A DNA stretch of 64,000 bases. Origin: Sphingopyxis bauzanensis (GTDB lineage Bacteria; Pseudomonadota; Alphaproteobacteria; Sphingomonadales; Sphingomonadaceae). How positions within the stretch are numbered: position 1 is the first letter of the stretch; each line of letters opens with the position of its first letter. Under the pieces are notes generated by a model. It saw nothing but the letters and a program-made list of their open reading frames with translations. It had not been told where the DNA came from and ran no database searches. The DNA lies in contig NZ_NISK01000002.1 of the NCBI RefSeq assembly GCF_002205675.1, forward strand, positions 310,001-374,000, read 5' to 3'. A program made the position numbers and the translations under genes. Positions 34,538 through 43,584 of this stretch are shown here, piece by piece.

Positions 34538-35116
34538 CTAGTCGTCCGACGGGGCCGCCTGTGCAATCAACCGCATCTCTTCTACCGTCTTGCGCGATTC
34601 TGCGATGATCCTGTCAACGCCATCGACGGTGATCGCAAGCCCGCCCTGCTCATTGGTCTCGACATATCCCTTGGCAAGGAGGTACCAGCGGTAGAATTGG
34701 AACTGCTCGTCGGTGCAGCCCAGCATTTCCTGGACGTAAAAGCCCGCCACTCCTGCGTTCTCGGCATTCTTGCGACGACTGTCGTAGAGAAAACGCAAGA
34801 TCCTGGCGTGCGCCGCAGCGTCGCTGACGGCGGACTGCTCGGGCGTGGACGCCTGATTGTCGCGGAACCGCTGCGAATGGCGGTACCGCCCATGTTCGGC
34901 ATATTGCCCGTCATATTCGGCACGGCGGTCGGGGTCGCGCAGCGCCCGATAAGCCTCGACCACCGCGTTGAACTTGTCGCTATCGGCGGTTTCGCGGCGA
35001 TCGGGATGGTAGAGTTTTGCGAGGAAGCGGTAGGCGGCCTCAAGCTCGCGGTCGTCGCAGCCCGGATCGACGTGGAGAATGTCATAAAGATCGTTGAATG
35101 GCTGGCCTTCACTCAT
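34538..35116 (-). CDS. J-domain (DnaJ-like) protein
   Basis: A 192-residue cytoplasmic protein with an N-terminal J domain (residues about 8-70): DLYDILHVDPGCDDRELEAA, AKLYHPDRRE with the essential HPD, and FNAVVEAYRALRDPDRRAEY. The rest lacks the Gly/Phe and zinc-finger domains of DnaJ and looks like a winged-helix-type fold (YWRW-like FYRWYLLAKGYVETNEQGGL, ITVDGVDRII). Such fused J-domain/wHTH proteins probably recruit DnaK to a specific target. It diverges from the CHAT gene, whose coding start is about 440 bases away. Confidence 0.85.
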   Translation of the reverse strand: MSEGQPFNDLYDILHVDPGCDDRELEAAYRFLAKLYHPDRRETADSDKFNAVVEAYRALRDPDRRAEYDGQYAEHGRYRHSQRFRDNQASTPEQSAVSDAAAHARILRFLYDSRRKNAENAGVAGFYVQEMLGCTDEQFQFYRWYLLAKGYVETNEQGGLAITVDGVDRIIAESRKTVEEMRLIAQAAPSDD

Positions 35117-35554
35117 CGCCCGGCGTTCCGATCATAACTGTTTCCCCCCGTCCCGCCACCAGCGGCCGCTCTGCCTCGGCCCCGCCCCCGAGCCGGATCT
35201 TCGCACCGTTGCGACCACGGTTCCTCTCATGACCACGGTCTTCTTGTCAAAATAAAGCTGCGCAGTCGGCAGGAGCAGCGCCTCGCTTTAGCCCGGGCTC
35301 CTGCCCTTTCCGTTCAGGCTAGACGGCAATCCATACGCCTGTCTTCCCGTCCGCAGCCTCATGGCGGTGCCCGCCAATGTCCACGCATCCTCGAAGCGAA
35401 GGCAATGTCGTGTTCAAGTCTGCGGGCGCCGAACCGACATCGGCAGGGCGGTGCGTTAGGCGGAGCTGGCTGACGACGCCGCCATCCTTGTCGCCGCATT
35501 GCGGCATTGACCAACAGCGGCTAGCGCTCGGTCGAGCAGCAAGGACGAATGGCC
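35117..35554. other. Divergent region between J-domain and CHAT genes
   Basis: No gene is supported. It contains a perfect 9-bp inverted repeat GGCAGGAGC/GCTCCTGCC (35268-35276 and 35297-35305) with a 20-base spacer and CTTTCC after it, which may be a terminator-like or operator structure on the plus strand. Confidence 0.45.
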
Positions 35555-37990
35555 ATGCGGGGATGGATCGCAATACTAGCGGCGACGGGGTGTATGCTGA
35601 CGGCTGCGCCCGGCCTGCCGGCCTATGACCAACCCCCCGTTGCCCTCGACGAAACCCGCAAGCTCGATTTCGATACCCGCATGACGGGGATCAGGCAGCG
35701 CCAGAGTGCGTTGCCTTATGGCGACAAGGCCGGACGCATCGCCTTGCTCCGCGAACGGGCAGAGCTCATCGCCGACTATCATGGCGAAGCCAGCATTGCC
35801 CATGCGGACGCGCTCCAGCTTTTTGCCTTCGAATTTTATGCAGCGAAACGATGGGCGGAAGACGCCGCGCTTCGCATGCGCGCGCTCGCGATTCGGCGAA
35901 CGATCCAGGGCGACCGTGCGAGCGATACGCTTTATGTCGCAAGGGCGCTCGCGCATTCGCTTGTCCAGGACGGACGCAAATCCGAGGCCGCGAAGATGCT
36001 CGCCGAGGTGCTTGCCGCGTGGGAAGGCGGCGCCGCGCTGACCGACACGGCGGAGCATATTGTGCCGCGCGGCCGCACGGTCGAGGGCAAAGCGCTTGGC
36101 ATGGCCGCTGCCGCCCATGCGAGGCTCGCGCTTGACGATGCCGAACCAGCAGCCGCTCTATCATCGGCGCGCATCGCCGCGGCCTCATCGCTTGCCTATC
36201 GGCGCGGGTTCGGGGTCGGGGTGCTCGACGAGCAGATGGTCGAGCTTGCCGAGAAGGACCCGTCCACCCACACGGGCGAAGAAAGTTTTGCCGAATGGTC
36301 GCATCTCTACGCCGACGCGCTGTGGGAGGCCGCTCCGAAAGGCCCGACCGCGAGCAGCGACGCGTTGCTCATTCTTCAGGATATCATGGCGGGTCGCACG
36401 TCGCGCGCGCTGGCGCGCGCAGCCGCCAAGCGGGCAGCGGCCGCGTCCGGGTCGGCGGCGCTTGCTGCTGATCGCGATGCCAAAGCCGCCGAGCTCAGCG
36501 CGCTGTTTGCCCGCAGCGAAGGCATGAAAAGCGGAAGCGAAGCCGACAACGCGCTCTGGCAGCAGATTGGCGTCGCGAATAGCGCGTTGGAGACCATCGA
36601 TGCCCGGCTCGCAGCGGCGACGCCGGGCTATGCCGAGCTGGTCAAACCGGCGCTGCTCGACGAAGCGGGTGCAAAGGCCTTGCTGGCAGCCGACGAGGCC
36701 TTTTTGATGATCGTGCCGACGAGCCGCGGCACGCACAGTCTGATCGTGACGCGCGAGGGCATCAACTGGCACCGATCGGGCCTGACCGAGACCGAACTCG
36801 CCGGGCACGTCCGCCGCCTGTTGTGGGATGTCGGCGCCAATATCGACGTGACCCCCGAGGAAGATGCGCGATGGTCCGCCGAGGGCGAGGGCGATTTTCC
36901 CTTCGATCGCGGCACGGCGTATCGCCTTTATGCAGAACTGATCGCACCGGTGCGGTCGGCACTTGCGGGTAAGCGTCATCTGTTTACCTCGGCCACGGGC
37001 TCGATTTCCTCGCTGCCGCTCGGCATCCTGGTCACCGAGACACCGGTCGGCAGTGACGGCGACCCGGCCTCATTGCGCGCGACCCCTTGGTTTGCCGATA
37101 CGACCGCGATCGTGCAGCTGCCCTCGCTGCAATCGCTGCAGCTTCTCCGTGCAGTGGCTGGCCGGGACAGCCGGCGTGGCGAGACCAGCATGATCGGCTT
37201 CGGCGATCCGAGCCTCGACGGCGTCGCCGCAACGCGCGGGGTCGAAGGGCGCGCCCGCCCAGTGCGCGGCGGCCCCGGGCCGTCCGCCCTCAATATGTGG
37301 CAGACATCGAGCGACGCGGGTCGGCTTGCCGATCCTGCCGCCTTGCGCCGCCTCGCGCGGCTGCCGGGGACCGAAAAAGAACTGAAGGCGATGGCGGCGC
37401 TGTTGGGATCGGGCAATGCGCAGCTGTTCCTTGGCGATGCTGCGACCGAGGCCAATCTGAAAACGGCTGACCTCGCTTCGCATTCGGTGCTGTTCCTTGC
37501 CACCCACGGGCTTGTTGCGGGCGAGCTCGGCGATAACGGTGAGCCGGGGCTGGTCTTTACCCCACCGACAATCGCCAGCCAGGCCGACGACGGCTTGCTG
37601 ACGGCCAGCGAGGTGGCGGCCCTCAATATCGCTGCCGGGTGGGTCATCCTGTCGGCGTGCAACACCGCCGCCGGCGATGGCCGCGCCGGTGCCCCCGGCC
37701 TTTCGGGGCTCGCGCGCGCCTTTTTCTTTGCGGGGTCCGAGAGCCTGCTCGCTTCGCACTGGCCGGTGCGCGACGATGTCGCGACCGTGCTCACCGTGCG
37801 ACTTTTCGAGGTTCTGGAGGCCAGTCCGCAACTGTCGCGCGCCGAGGCGCTGCAGCGCGTAGCGCGGGAGATACGCGATGATCCGCGCGATGATGCCTAC
37901 CTTAAAAGCTGGTCACATCCGAGCGCGTGGGCGCCCTTTTCGCTGATCGGGGATGCTGGCATCAACGCCAATGAGGCGAGCAGGAACTAG
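35555..37990 (+). CDS. CHAT-domain protease-like protein
   Basis: An 811-residue exported protein with a C-terminal caspase-like CHAT domain (about residues 470-800). The catalytic dyad is visible: His in FLATHGLVAG (about 650) and Cys in ILSACNTAAGDGRAG (about 701). The N-terminal half is helical and TPR-like (ALQLFAFEFYAAKRWAEDAA, RALAHSLVQDGRKSEAAKML), as usual for CHAT proteins. A signal peptide (ILAATGCMLTAAPGLPA) sends it to the periplasm or outer membrane; the Cys at about residue 13 could also be a lipidation site. I start at the ATG at 35555 because AAGGA is 9 bases upstream; the ATG at 35549 is too close. No partner effector gene, such as a gasdermin, lies next to it. Confidence 0.85.
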   Translation: MRGWIAILAATGCMLTAAPGLPAYDQPPVALDETRKLDFDTRMTGIRQRQSALPYGDKAGRIALLRERAELIADYHGEASIAHADALQLFAFEFYAAKRWAEDAALRMRALAIRRTIQGDRASDTLYVARALAHSLVQDGRKSEAAKMLAEVLAAWEGGAALTDTAEHIVPRGRTVEGKALGMAAAAHARLALDDAEPAAALSSARIAAASSLAYRRGFGVGVLDEQMVELAEKDPSTHTGEESFAEWSHLYADALWEAAPKGPTASSDALLILQDIMAGRTSRALARAAAKRAAAASGSAALAADRDAKAAELSALFARSEGMKSGSEADNALWQQIGVANSALETIDARLAAATPGYAELVKPALLDEAGAKALLAADEAFLMIVPTSRGTHSLIVTREGINWHRSGLTETELAGHVRRLLWDVGANIDVTPEEDARWSAEGEGDFPFDRGTAYRLYAELIAPVRSALAGKRHLFTSATGSISSLPLGILVTETPVGSDGDPASLRATPWFADTTAIVQLPSLQSLQLLRAVAGRDSRRGETSMIGFGDPSLDGVAATRGVEGRARPVRGGPGPSALNMWQTSSDAGRLADPAALRRLARLPGTEKELKAMAALLGSGNAQLFLGDAATEANLKTADLASHSVLFLATHGLVAGELGDNGEPGLVFTPPTIASQADDGLLTASEVAALNIAAGWVILSACNTAAGDGRAGAPGLSGLARAFFFAGSESLLASHWPVRDDVATVLTVRLFEVLEASPQLSRAEALQRVAREIRDDPRDDAYLKSWSHPSAWAPFSLIGDAGINANEASRN

Positions 37991-38252
37991 CTGCGACGGC
38001 GTGACCCGTCAGCCTACCATGCGGATAGCCTACCCTGATTCAGCCCGTGCACCTCGATGCTCGGTCTCACCCCTGGCGCCGCTTCTGCGGAGCGCTGCAC
38101 GATATCTTAACGCGCAGCATGCAATTGACCTTGCAGCCCCGCCTCTATGCGACCCAGGGAGGCGGGGCGACCAGGCGCTCGGCGAATCGCCCGCCATGAC
38201 CGAGGTCTGCCCGCCCCCCGATCGACGTTTGACCGGGTTCGGACCGGATCCC

Positions 38253-39173
38253 TTATGTAAACGACTTTTCCAGTGCGTTTAGAGCTGCCTTATGGCGCGA
38301 CGGGTTGGCCTCGCGAAATTTGCGAATGTTCTTCAGTTTGAACTGCGGCGCCGGAAGCTCGGCTAGCACGCCGATCGGAAAACGGCTCCAAGTCGGGTCG
38401 CCAGTCTCAAATGACAGGAGAAAATCGCGATCGTCATCGGTGAACGACTCGCGAAGCGTTCTGACCAGGCGCTCAAGCGTTGCCTGGTGATCGTCATAAG
38501 TGAATGCTTCAAACGGCATGCCTTCAAACTGCGATCGAAAGGTTTCACGTTGGTTCTTCCGCGCGGGAGCGACAAGCTCGGCGATCGGGCGGCCATGGCT
38601 GACCAAGGCGGCAATCACGCCACGGCGAACCTCGTCCGTGAGGTCTTCCTGGTCAAGCAGGCGTTTGACATCGAACAGGTCGCGGGGATGCTGCCGGTCA
38701 AGTGCAGCGCAGATCTTCCCGCCGAACAGCTCGCCATGCGACACGCATCTCGCCTCGGCAAAGACTTCGAATTGCTCCTGCACCTGGCGGGAGCATGCCA
38801 GGTCGCGCACCGGCATCAGGTGGCCGCGAAGCGATGGATTTACCTCGATCTTCACCTGCGTGCGGACGCGCTGGCAGTTTAGCTTTACCTCCATGCCCTC
38901 ACCGCCTTGCCGTGCCTGGGTGACACGGGTCGGCGGCAAGCGGCGCTCGATCTCGGCACCGACGCGCGCCAAGGCCCCGGCGATCGCGGCCAGCGATTCC
39001 TGGCGATCATGATTGGGTAAGTAGGTGAGATCGATATCGACCGAGAGGCGAGGCAAATCCCATTCAAACAGGTTGATGGCGGTGCCGCCCTTCAGCGCGA
39101 AGACCGGTTCCGCCATCACCAACGGCAGGATGTCGAGCAGCAACCGGACCTGGTCGCGATAGGGTTCAGCCAT
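38253..39173 (-). CDS. AbiEii-type nucleotidyltransferase toxin
   Basis: Toxin of a type IV-like AbiE module, 306 residues. The nucleotidyltransferase motifs are present: FALKGGTAINLF (about residue 28) and LSVDIDLTYLP with the metal-binding DxD (about 43). Family members transfer nucleotides to RNA acceptors and stop growth, limiting phage spread. I start at the ATG at 39173 (MAEPYRDQVR), which overlaps the antitoxin stop by 8 bases; the longer upstream frame is antitoxin sequence. Length and motifs are intact, so it is probably active. Confidence 0.88.
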   Translation of the reverse strand: MAEPYRDQVRLLLDILPLVMAEPVFALKGGTAINLFEWDLPRLSVDIDLTYLPNHDRQESLAAIAGALARVGAEIERRLPPTRVTQARQGGEGMEVKLNCQRVRTQVKIEVNPSLRGHLMPVRDLACSRQVQEQFEVFAEARCVSHGELFGGKICAALDRQHPRDLFDVKRLLDQEDLTDEVRRGVIAALVSHGRPIAELVAPARKNQRETFRSQFEGMPFEAFTYDDHQATLERLVRTLRESFTDDDRDFLLSFETGDPTWSRFPIGVLAELPAPQFKLKNIRKFREANPSRHKAALNALEKSFT

Positions 39174-39936
39174 GATCGACCAGTTCCCTGGGAAGTAGCA
39201 GCTGGTATTTCGCGACATAGCGCCCGTTCGGCACGAGACTTCGATCCCCGGCCCCAAGATTGATCCTGTCGAGGTCAAGATGGCGCATCACCGGCAGATC
39301 GGCTCGCTCCGCGAGGTAGAGGAACAGCCTGCGTACCTTGATCGAGGCGCATTGCTCCAGCAGGGTCTGCATGAGCTTGGGCCGTATCGAGGTCATGCTC
39401 TCGACGACCATCCCGGCCTCGACGAGGTCGAACTCTTTCGGAGCAAGGTGCAGCAACTCCAAGGCGGCGCGTTCGACGCTGGACGTCTTAAGCGTAAAGC
39501 CTTCAGGCGCCTGCCGCTCGCTCAGCCCGAGGTCCGGAGGCAGGAGCTTGGTTTGAACATGCCGGACATCATCACCCCAATGGGTTCTGAACCAGAGTGG
39601 CAGCGCTACGTTGAGCGGCGAGAACAGGTAGGCCTTGGTGTTTGCGAACCGGACATAATGACTGTTCCCCGACATCTCGAGGGCGGTTAGCGCCCCTACG
39701 TGGACGGGCAGGCGCAATTGCGCTTGTATACTATACAGTGCGCCCTGCCAGGTCACAGTCTCCATTGGGCGCTTGAAGGCGCCGCGACCGAGCGACAGGA
39801 GCCAGCGCGACGAGGTGTAATTTTGGAGATCCTGCGGCGTTATTCCAAGGCTCTTGAGATGAACGGTGGTCGCGACGCTGTGCGGCTCCCATGCGTCGAG
39901 CAATGGCTTCAATTTTTCTGATCGTGATAGGCTCAT
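39166..39936 (-). CDS. AbiEi-family antitoxin/transcriptional regulator
   Basis: A 256-residue antitoxin of the AbiE pair. The N-terminal winged helix (about residues 15-65, HSVATTVHLKSLGITPQDLQ and SLGRGAFKRP) represses its own operon; the C-terminal part (AALELLHLAPKEFDLVEAGM) belongs to the AbiEi antitoxin domain. It is first in the operon and its stop codon overlaps the toxin start, as is usual for these modules. The ATG at 39936 lies right behind an AT-rich promoter-like stretch. Confidence 0.87.
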   Translation of the reverse strand: MSLSRSEKLKPLLDAWEPHSVATTVHLKSLGITPQDLQNYTSSRWLLSLGRGAFKRPMETVTWQGALYSIQAQLRLPVHVGALTALEMSGNSHYVRFANTKAYLFSPLNVALPLWFRTHWGDDVRHVQTKLLPPDLGLSERQAPEGFTLKTSSVERAALELLHLAPKEFDLVEAGMVVESMTSIRPKLMQTLLEQCASIKVRRLFLYLAERADLPVMRHLDLDRINLGAGDRSLVPNGRYVAKYQLLLPRELVDHG

Positions 39937-39971
39937 GGTATATTTATGGCATAATTATCAATGAAAATCAA
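39937..39971 (-). promoter_or_regulatory. Probable abiE promoter/operator
   Basis: An AT-rich stretch directly upstream of the antitoxin start. TTGATT (39966-39971) and CATAAA (39943-39948) are spaced 17 bases apart and could be -35 and -10 elements. AATTAT and ATAAAT steps make a loose inverted repeat, where AbiEi-type antitoxins bind. By-eye call only. Confidence 0.45.
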
Positions 39972-40187
39972 CCCTCCGCCTCGGAATCTCTTTCCAAGCC
40001 ATATTCCCGGTTTATTTTAAGAATATTTTCCGATGATTCCAAATCTGGCACGTCCATGGCTCAGCAGTTTGTAACCGCGCTACGCCTCCCTGAAGCGAAG
40101 CAAATCATGGCCGACATGCGCCTTGCCTTCGAGCGGCGGCTCCGAAATATTCCGCTACCTTCTTTGATCCGCGATCGCCATGGCGCA

Positions 40188-40619
40188 TTATAAGCTGTGC
40201 GCGACATCTACGCGATCGCCGAAGCCCGGCTGTCCCCACTTTTTCTGAAAGCAGAGCAGCCTGCAACTCGCCTTGTCGCCGTTACGCTGGCTCGATGAAG
40301 CTACGCCCGAGCTTATGGCGAGACTCGCGAGCGGCCTGCCCGACTTCCAGACAGAGTGAATTCCGGTCGAATCCTCAAACAGCAAGCTTTGGTCCGTAAG
40401 CGGATCGCCATCAACGACGAGTAGATCGGCGAATGCACCTGGGGAAATGCAACCGAGTTTCCCCTCCATCCCCAGAATTTCAGCATTGATAGCGGTAGCC
40501 GAGTTCAAGACTTCGAAGGGCGTGTCCGATCCACCTTGCGCCATCGTGAAAGGGGGTCCCTTTTGCGCGCCGATTGATACACCCTCGGAAGAACAATGGT
40601 GCCCAGAAGGGCTCTCGTT
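40188..40619 (-). pseudogene. Amidohydrolase C-terminal fragment
   Basis: A minus-strand frame encodes the C-terminal part of a metal-dependent amidohydrolase (imidazolonepropionase-like). PFEVLNSATAINAEILGMEG, KLGCISPGAFADLLVVDGDP and HSVWKSGR are family hallmarks. The metal-binding N-terminal barrel is absent: the frame opens at a stop near 40625 with no signal peptide or HxH motif. After the SGR segment the frame runs on into unrelated residues up to 40188, so the native stop has also been lost. It is a relic of a once complete gene. Confidence 0.7.
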
Positions 40620-41343
40620 ATCGGCCTATCGGACCGGTTCAGGCGATACCGGCGCTAGTTCGCGACGCCGCTGTAAATCCCGATCATCGAAAGCAGCGCT
40701 GTCCCTGCCAGCAGCGCCCAAAGCCATGCGTCGTCTTCCGGCTCCGGTTGGCGCGGGTCAGTCGGTGGTTGCGGCATTGATCAGCGTGGCCCCATTTGCG
40801 GATCTGACCCCTCGCCTGAACTTCAGGTCATCGCTCGCTCGACTTTTAGCCCAATATCGCTGCCTCGTAAATCGAGCGCCCATTTGGCGGCGATCGATCG
40901 CAGTGTCCCATTTTGGAACCGCCGCGTTAGAGCGTCGGTTGACGCCCAAGGCCAATACGGTAAATTTGCCGTAACTTTGGCCCCTCTAATTCCCTGGGGG
41001 CCGGGGGGGGCTGCATGCATATGCCGGAAAGGCCGCGTTCCACTGGCGCGGCCTTTTTGCTTGGCCAAGAACGGCAATCGAGCGAAATTTATCGGCAGAG
41101 CAATGGCGCGCAAGCGGGCAGATTTGCGTCTGTGCTGCCGGGCCTCGCCGCGATCGATCGACTGCCACGCAAGTCAGGCGGCCACGCTGGCCTGAATGCG
41201 CAAGGTCGCTGCGACCGTCGCTCGGCGACCATCATCAGAGATTGGCTGGCCATCAGGCCGAACAGGCAATAGAGCGGCGCGTGCCGCGCTTCAGCCTTCG
41301 GCGCAGCGCCAGCACTAAAGACGAGCATGACAAGGAAGATTGC
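40620..41343. other. Gap before pgl, relic sequence
   Basis: About 720 bases with no supported gene. It contains an orphan plus-strand terminator (41028-41058) and a G-run (41001-41010). Together with the amidohydrolase fragment it looks like a scar of deletion or rearrangement. Confidence 0.35.
41028..41058 (+). terminator. Rho-independent terminator without an obvious gene
   Basis: GGCCGCG (41031-41037) pairs with CGCGGCC (41047-41053) around a 9-base loop and is followed by TTTTT. No plus-strand gene ends shortly before it, so its gene has probably been lost. Confidence 0.75.
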
Positions 41344-42051
41344 GTGAACGAAGAAATCGAATGGTGGGACTATGACAATGCGGCCGAAATGGCAGCGGCC
41401 GTCGCTGGCGATATCGGCTTCATCATCGAAAGCGCGATCGACGCGCGCGGCGCCGCGGTGATTGCGCTTGCCGGCGGCAAGACGCCGATCCCGATCTACG
41501 AGGCGCTGGCCGCGGCCAAGCTGGAATGGAAGCGCGTGACGATCGTGCCCGGCGATGAGCGTATTGTCCCGCTCAGCGACCCGCTTTGCAATGTGTCCAT
41601 GCTGGCCAAATTTTTCCTGCCGAAAGGCGCGCGCGTGATGCCGATCGTTCCGAACGCTGCCGCAGATTACAAGGCGGCGGGACGGTCCGCAGATGCCCTG
41701 ATGCAGGACCTGCACTGGCCGCTCGACCTCTGTCTCCTCGGCGTCGGCCGTGACGGTCATGCCGCCTCGATTTTTCCGGGACCGGATTTCGATGATGCGA
41801 TCAGCGGCCCCAAGACCCAGCGCGCCCTGGGGGTCATGCCCGATCCCCTGCCCGCCGACGCCCCGGTACCGCGCGTGAGCCTCAGCCTCAGAGCAATTAC
41901 CGCGGCCAGGGCCTTGCTGATCGCCGTCCGGGGCGACGAGAAGCGCGCCGTGATCGAGAGCGCGATCGATCAGGGCCGCGCCTCGCCCTACCCGATCGGC
42001 CGCGTCCTGGCAGATACCGAGCTACCGGTCGATATCCATTGGGCGCCCTGA
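41344..42051 (+). CDS. pgl: 6-phosphogluconolactonase
   Basis: Cytoplasmic hydrolase of 6-phosphogluconolactone in the pentose-phosphate/Entner-Doudoroff routes, 235 residues. DevB-type motifs are present: VIALAGGKTPIPIYEAL (about residue 40), IVPGDERIVPLSD (about 70) and LCLLGVGRDGHAASIFPG (about 137), which holds the catalytic His. The GTG at 41344 has GGAAGA upstream; the frame is open to 41242. It stands alone here, apart from the zwf/edd genes that sphingomonads often place beside it, and next to the island. Confidence 0.9.
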   Translation: MNEEIEWWDYDNAAEMAAAVAGDIGFIIESAIDARGAAVIALAGGKTPIPIYEALAAAKLEWKRVTIVPGDERIVPLSDPLCNVSMLAKFFLPKGARVMPIVPNAAADYKAAGRSADALMQDLHWPLDLCLLGVGRDGHAASIFPGPDFDDAISGPKTQRALGVMPDPLPADAPVPRVSLSLRAITAARALLIAVRGDEKRAVIESAIDQGRASPYPIGRVLADTELPVDIHWAP

Positions 42052-42348
42052 GGCGAGAGCGCCGATCGGGTCGTGCGGCCGCGTCGCGGCCCGACAGAAA
42101 AAACGAGGCCGGCGACCAAGGCGGTCCGGCTTCGGCATCAGTTTTCGCCCCATTCCGGCCAGTTATTTGAGCAGCGCGGCAGGCGTTACAATCATTCATC
42201 GCTTTGCCGGAAACTCAAAATTTTTCGTCTCTTTGAGGACTGGCCGCTTCCGATTGGCGAGTAGGAAACGCCGAACACTATCATGCCCATCGAATTTTGA
42301 TCGGCGGGCGATCGGGTAGCTTCGGAAGCTTCAATGCGGTCATCGACG

Positions 42349-43584
42349 TCAGCTCCCGGTCCATGGACGCAGCACGAGATCCTTGTGGACGAGCACGTGC
42401 ACGGGCGTGCCGGCCCGAATGATGAGCGTGGGCTTGATGTCGAGGCTCCGCCCAACGAGCCGGTCGCCTGCCCTGCTTCCGCTTTGCTGCGCGGACCCGC
42501 GCATTGCGCGCACGAGCTCGCTCTCGTCGTTTCCGGTGCTCAGCTCGGTGCCGACACCGAGGAGAGTGGAGAGCACCACGCCCTTGATCAGTTGCCAGCC
42601 GTGCGAATCGACGCGGTCCCTGATCCCGGCATAGCCGGAGGCATCGCTGGCGGGCGCATCGTCGAGGGTCAGCGATGCGCCATCGGGCCAGATGATCCTT
42701 TGCCACACGACGAACGCTCGCTGCTGCGCGTAAGCCGTATCGCTCTCATAACGCCCAATCAGCCGCGCGCCTTGCGGTATCAGGAGCGTGCGCCCCGTAA
42801 TGCTGTCGTAGATATTCTCGCTGACCTGGCCAACGACGAGACCCGGCAGATCGCTATTGAGGCCAGTGACCAGGCTTCCCGCGATGACGCTGCCGCTGCT
42901 GATAAGCCACGGCGATGCCGCTGCCTCGATACGATGCGGGCTGACGTTCGAACTCGCTGCAATCGTCGGCCCCGGGCCAGCGGCTCGCGCCGATGGCACT
43001 TCTGGCTCGGCCAATGGCGGTGAAACTCCGCTTCGCGCGCCACCGGATGACAATTCCTCGCGTCGACCGCCAATCGACATCATGACGGCCGACTGGCGCG
43101 CCGCCGTCTCCTCGGCCGCTCGCCGCTCACGCTCGGTCTCGAGCGCGGCAGCGCGGTCGTCTGTCGCGAGCGCGGGGGGATATTGCCCGCCCATTCTGCG
43201 CTGATGCTCAAGGATCGGCCGACCGAGGTCGCCCGGCAGCGGCGGCCCGAGCTTGGGAATCTCGTCATAGCGGCCCGGTGTTCCAGCGAGCGCTTCCGGC
43301 GTTTTGCCCTGCGCCTTTTCGAACATCTCGTCGCCGGTTACCGCGAGCCTGAAGGACATGGGCTTGAGCGCAATCCATGTCACGGCCGCAATGGCCAAGG
43401 CGCCCACGACCGCCACGCCGATGATGATCTCGCGTCGGAAACGCGTGACCCGGCGCGGCGAACCCCGCAGCACGAGCGTCTCGGGATCGATCTTGGTCGG
43501 CGCTGCGTTCACAAGCGTATCAGGACGATCTTCCGCAGCCACGTCGGCCCGTTCGCCCCTGGTGTCTGGATCTTCCCCGCTCAC
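42349..43584 (-). CDS. trbI: Conjugal transfer protein TrbI (VirB10-like)
   Basis: Component of a P-type IV secretion system, 411 residues, spanning inner to outer membrane. One membrane helix near residues 52-72 (IIIGVAVVGALAIAAVTWIA) follows a cytoplasmic N-terminus. A Pro-rich and charged periplasmic linker comes next. The C-terminal VirB10 domain has SVIAGSLVTGLNSDLPGLVV, GRTLLIPQGARLIGRYESD and FVVWQRIIWPDGASLTLDD. Its start overlaps the trbG stop by four bases. It is the last gene of the trb remnant; the sequence after its stop leaves the island towards pgl. Confidence 0.9.
   Translation of the reverse strand: MSGEDPDTRGERADVAAEDRPDTLVNAAPTKIDPETLVLRGSPRRVTRFRREIIIGVAVVGALAIAAVTWIALKPMSFRLAVTGDEMFEKAQGKTPEALAGTPGRYDEIPKLGPPLPGDLGRPILEHQRRMGGQYPPALATDDRAAALETERERRAAEETAARQSAVMMSIGGRREELSSGGARSGVSPPLAEPEVPSARAAGPGPTIAASSNVSPHRIEAAASPWLISSGSVIAGSLVTGLNSDLPGLVVGQVSENIYDSITGRTLLIPQGARLIGRYESDTAYAQQRAFVVWQRIIWPDGASLTLDDAPASDASGYAGIRDRVDSHGWQLIKGVVLSTLLGVGTELSTGNDESELVRAMRGSAQQSGSRAGDRLVGRSLDIKPTLIIRAGTPVHVLVHKDLVLRPWTGS

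Noticed and set aside
39891..40193. 100-codon plus-strand frame over the AbiE promoter
   Set aside because: Overlaps the antitoxin start and promoter, has no ribosome binding site, and no recognised homology.
42052..42348. tRNA or attachment site at the island edge
   Set aside because: No cloverleaf-like sequence or direct repeat shared with the other edge (54067-54365) could be found by eye.
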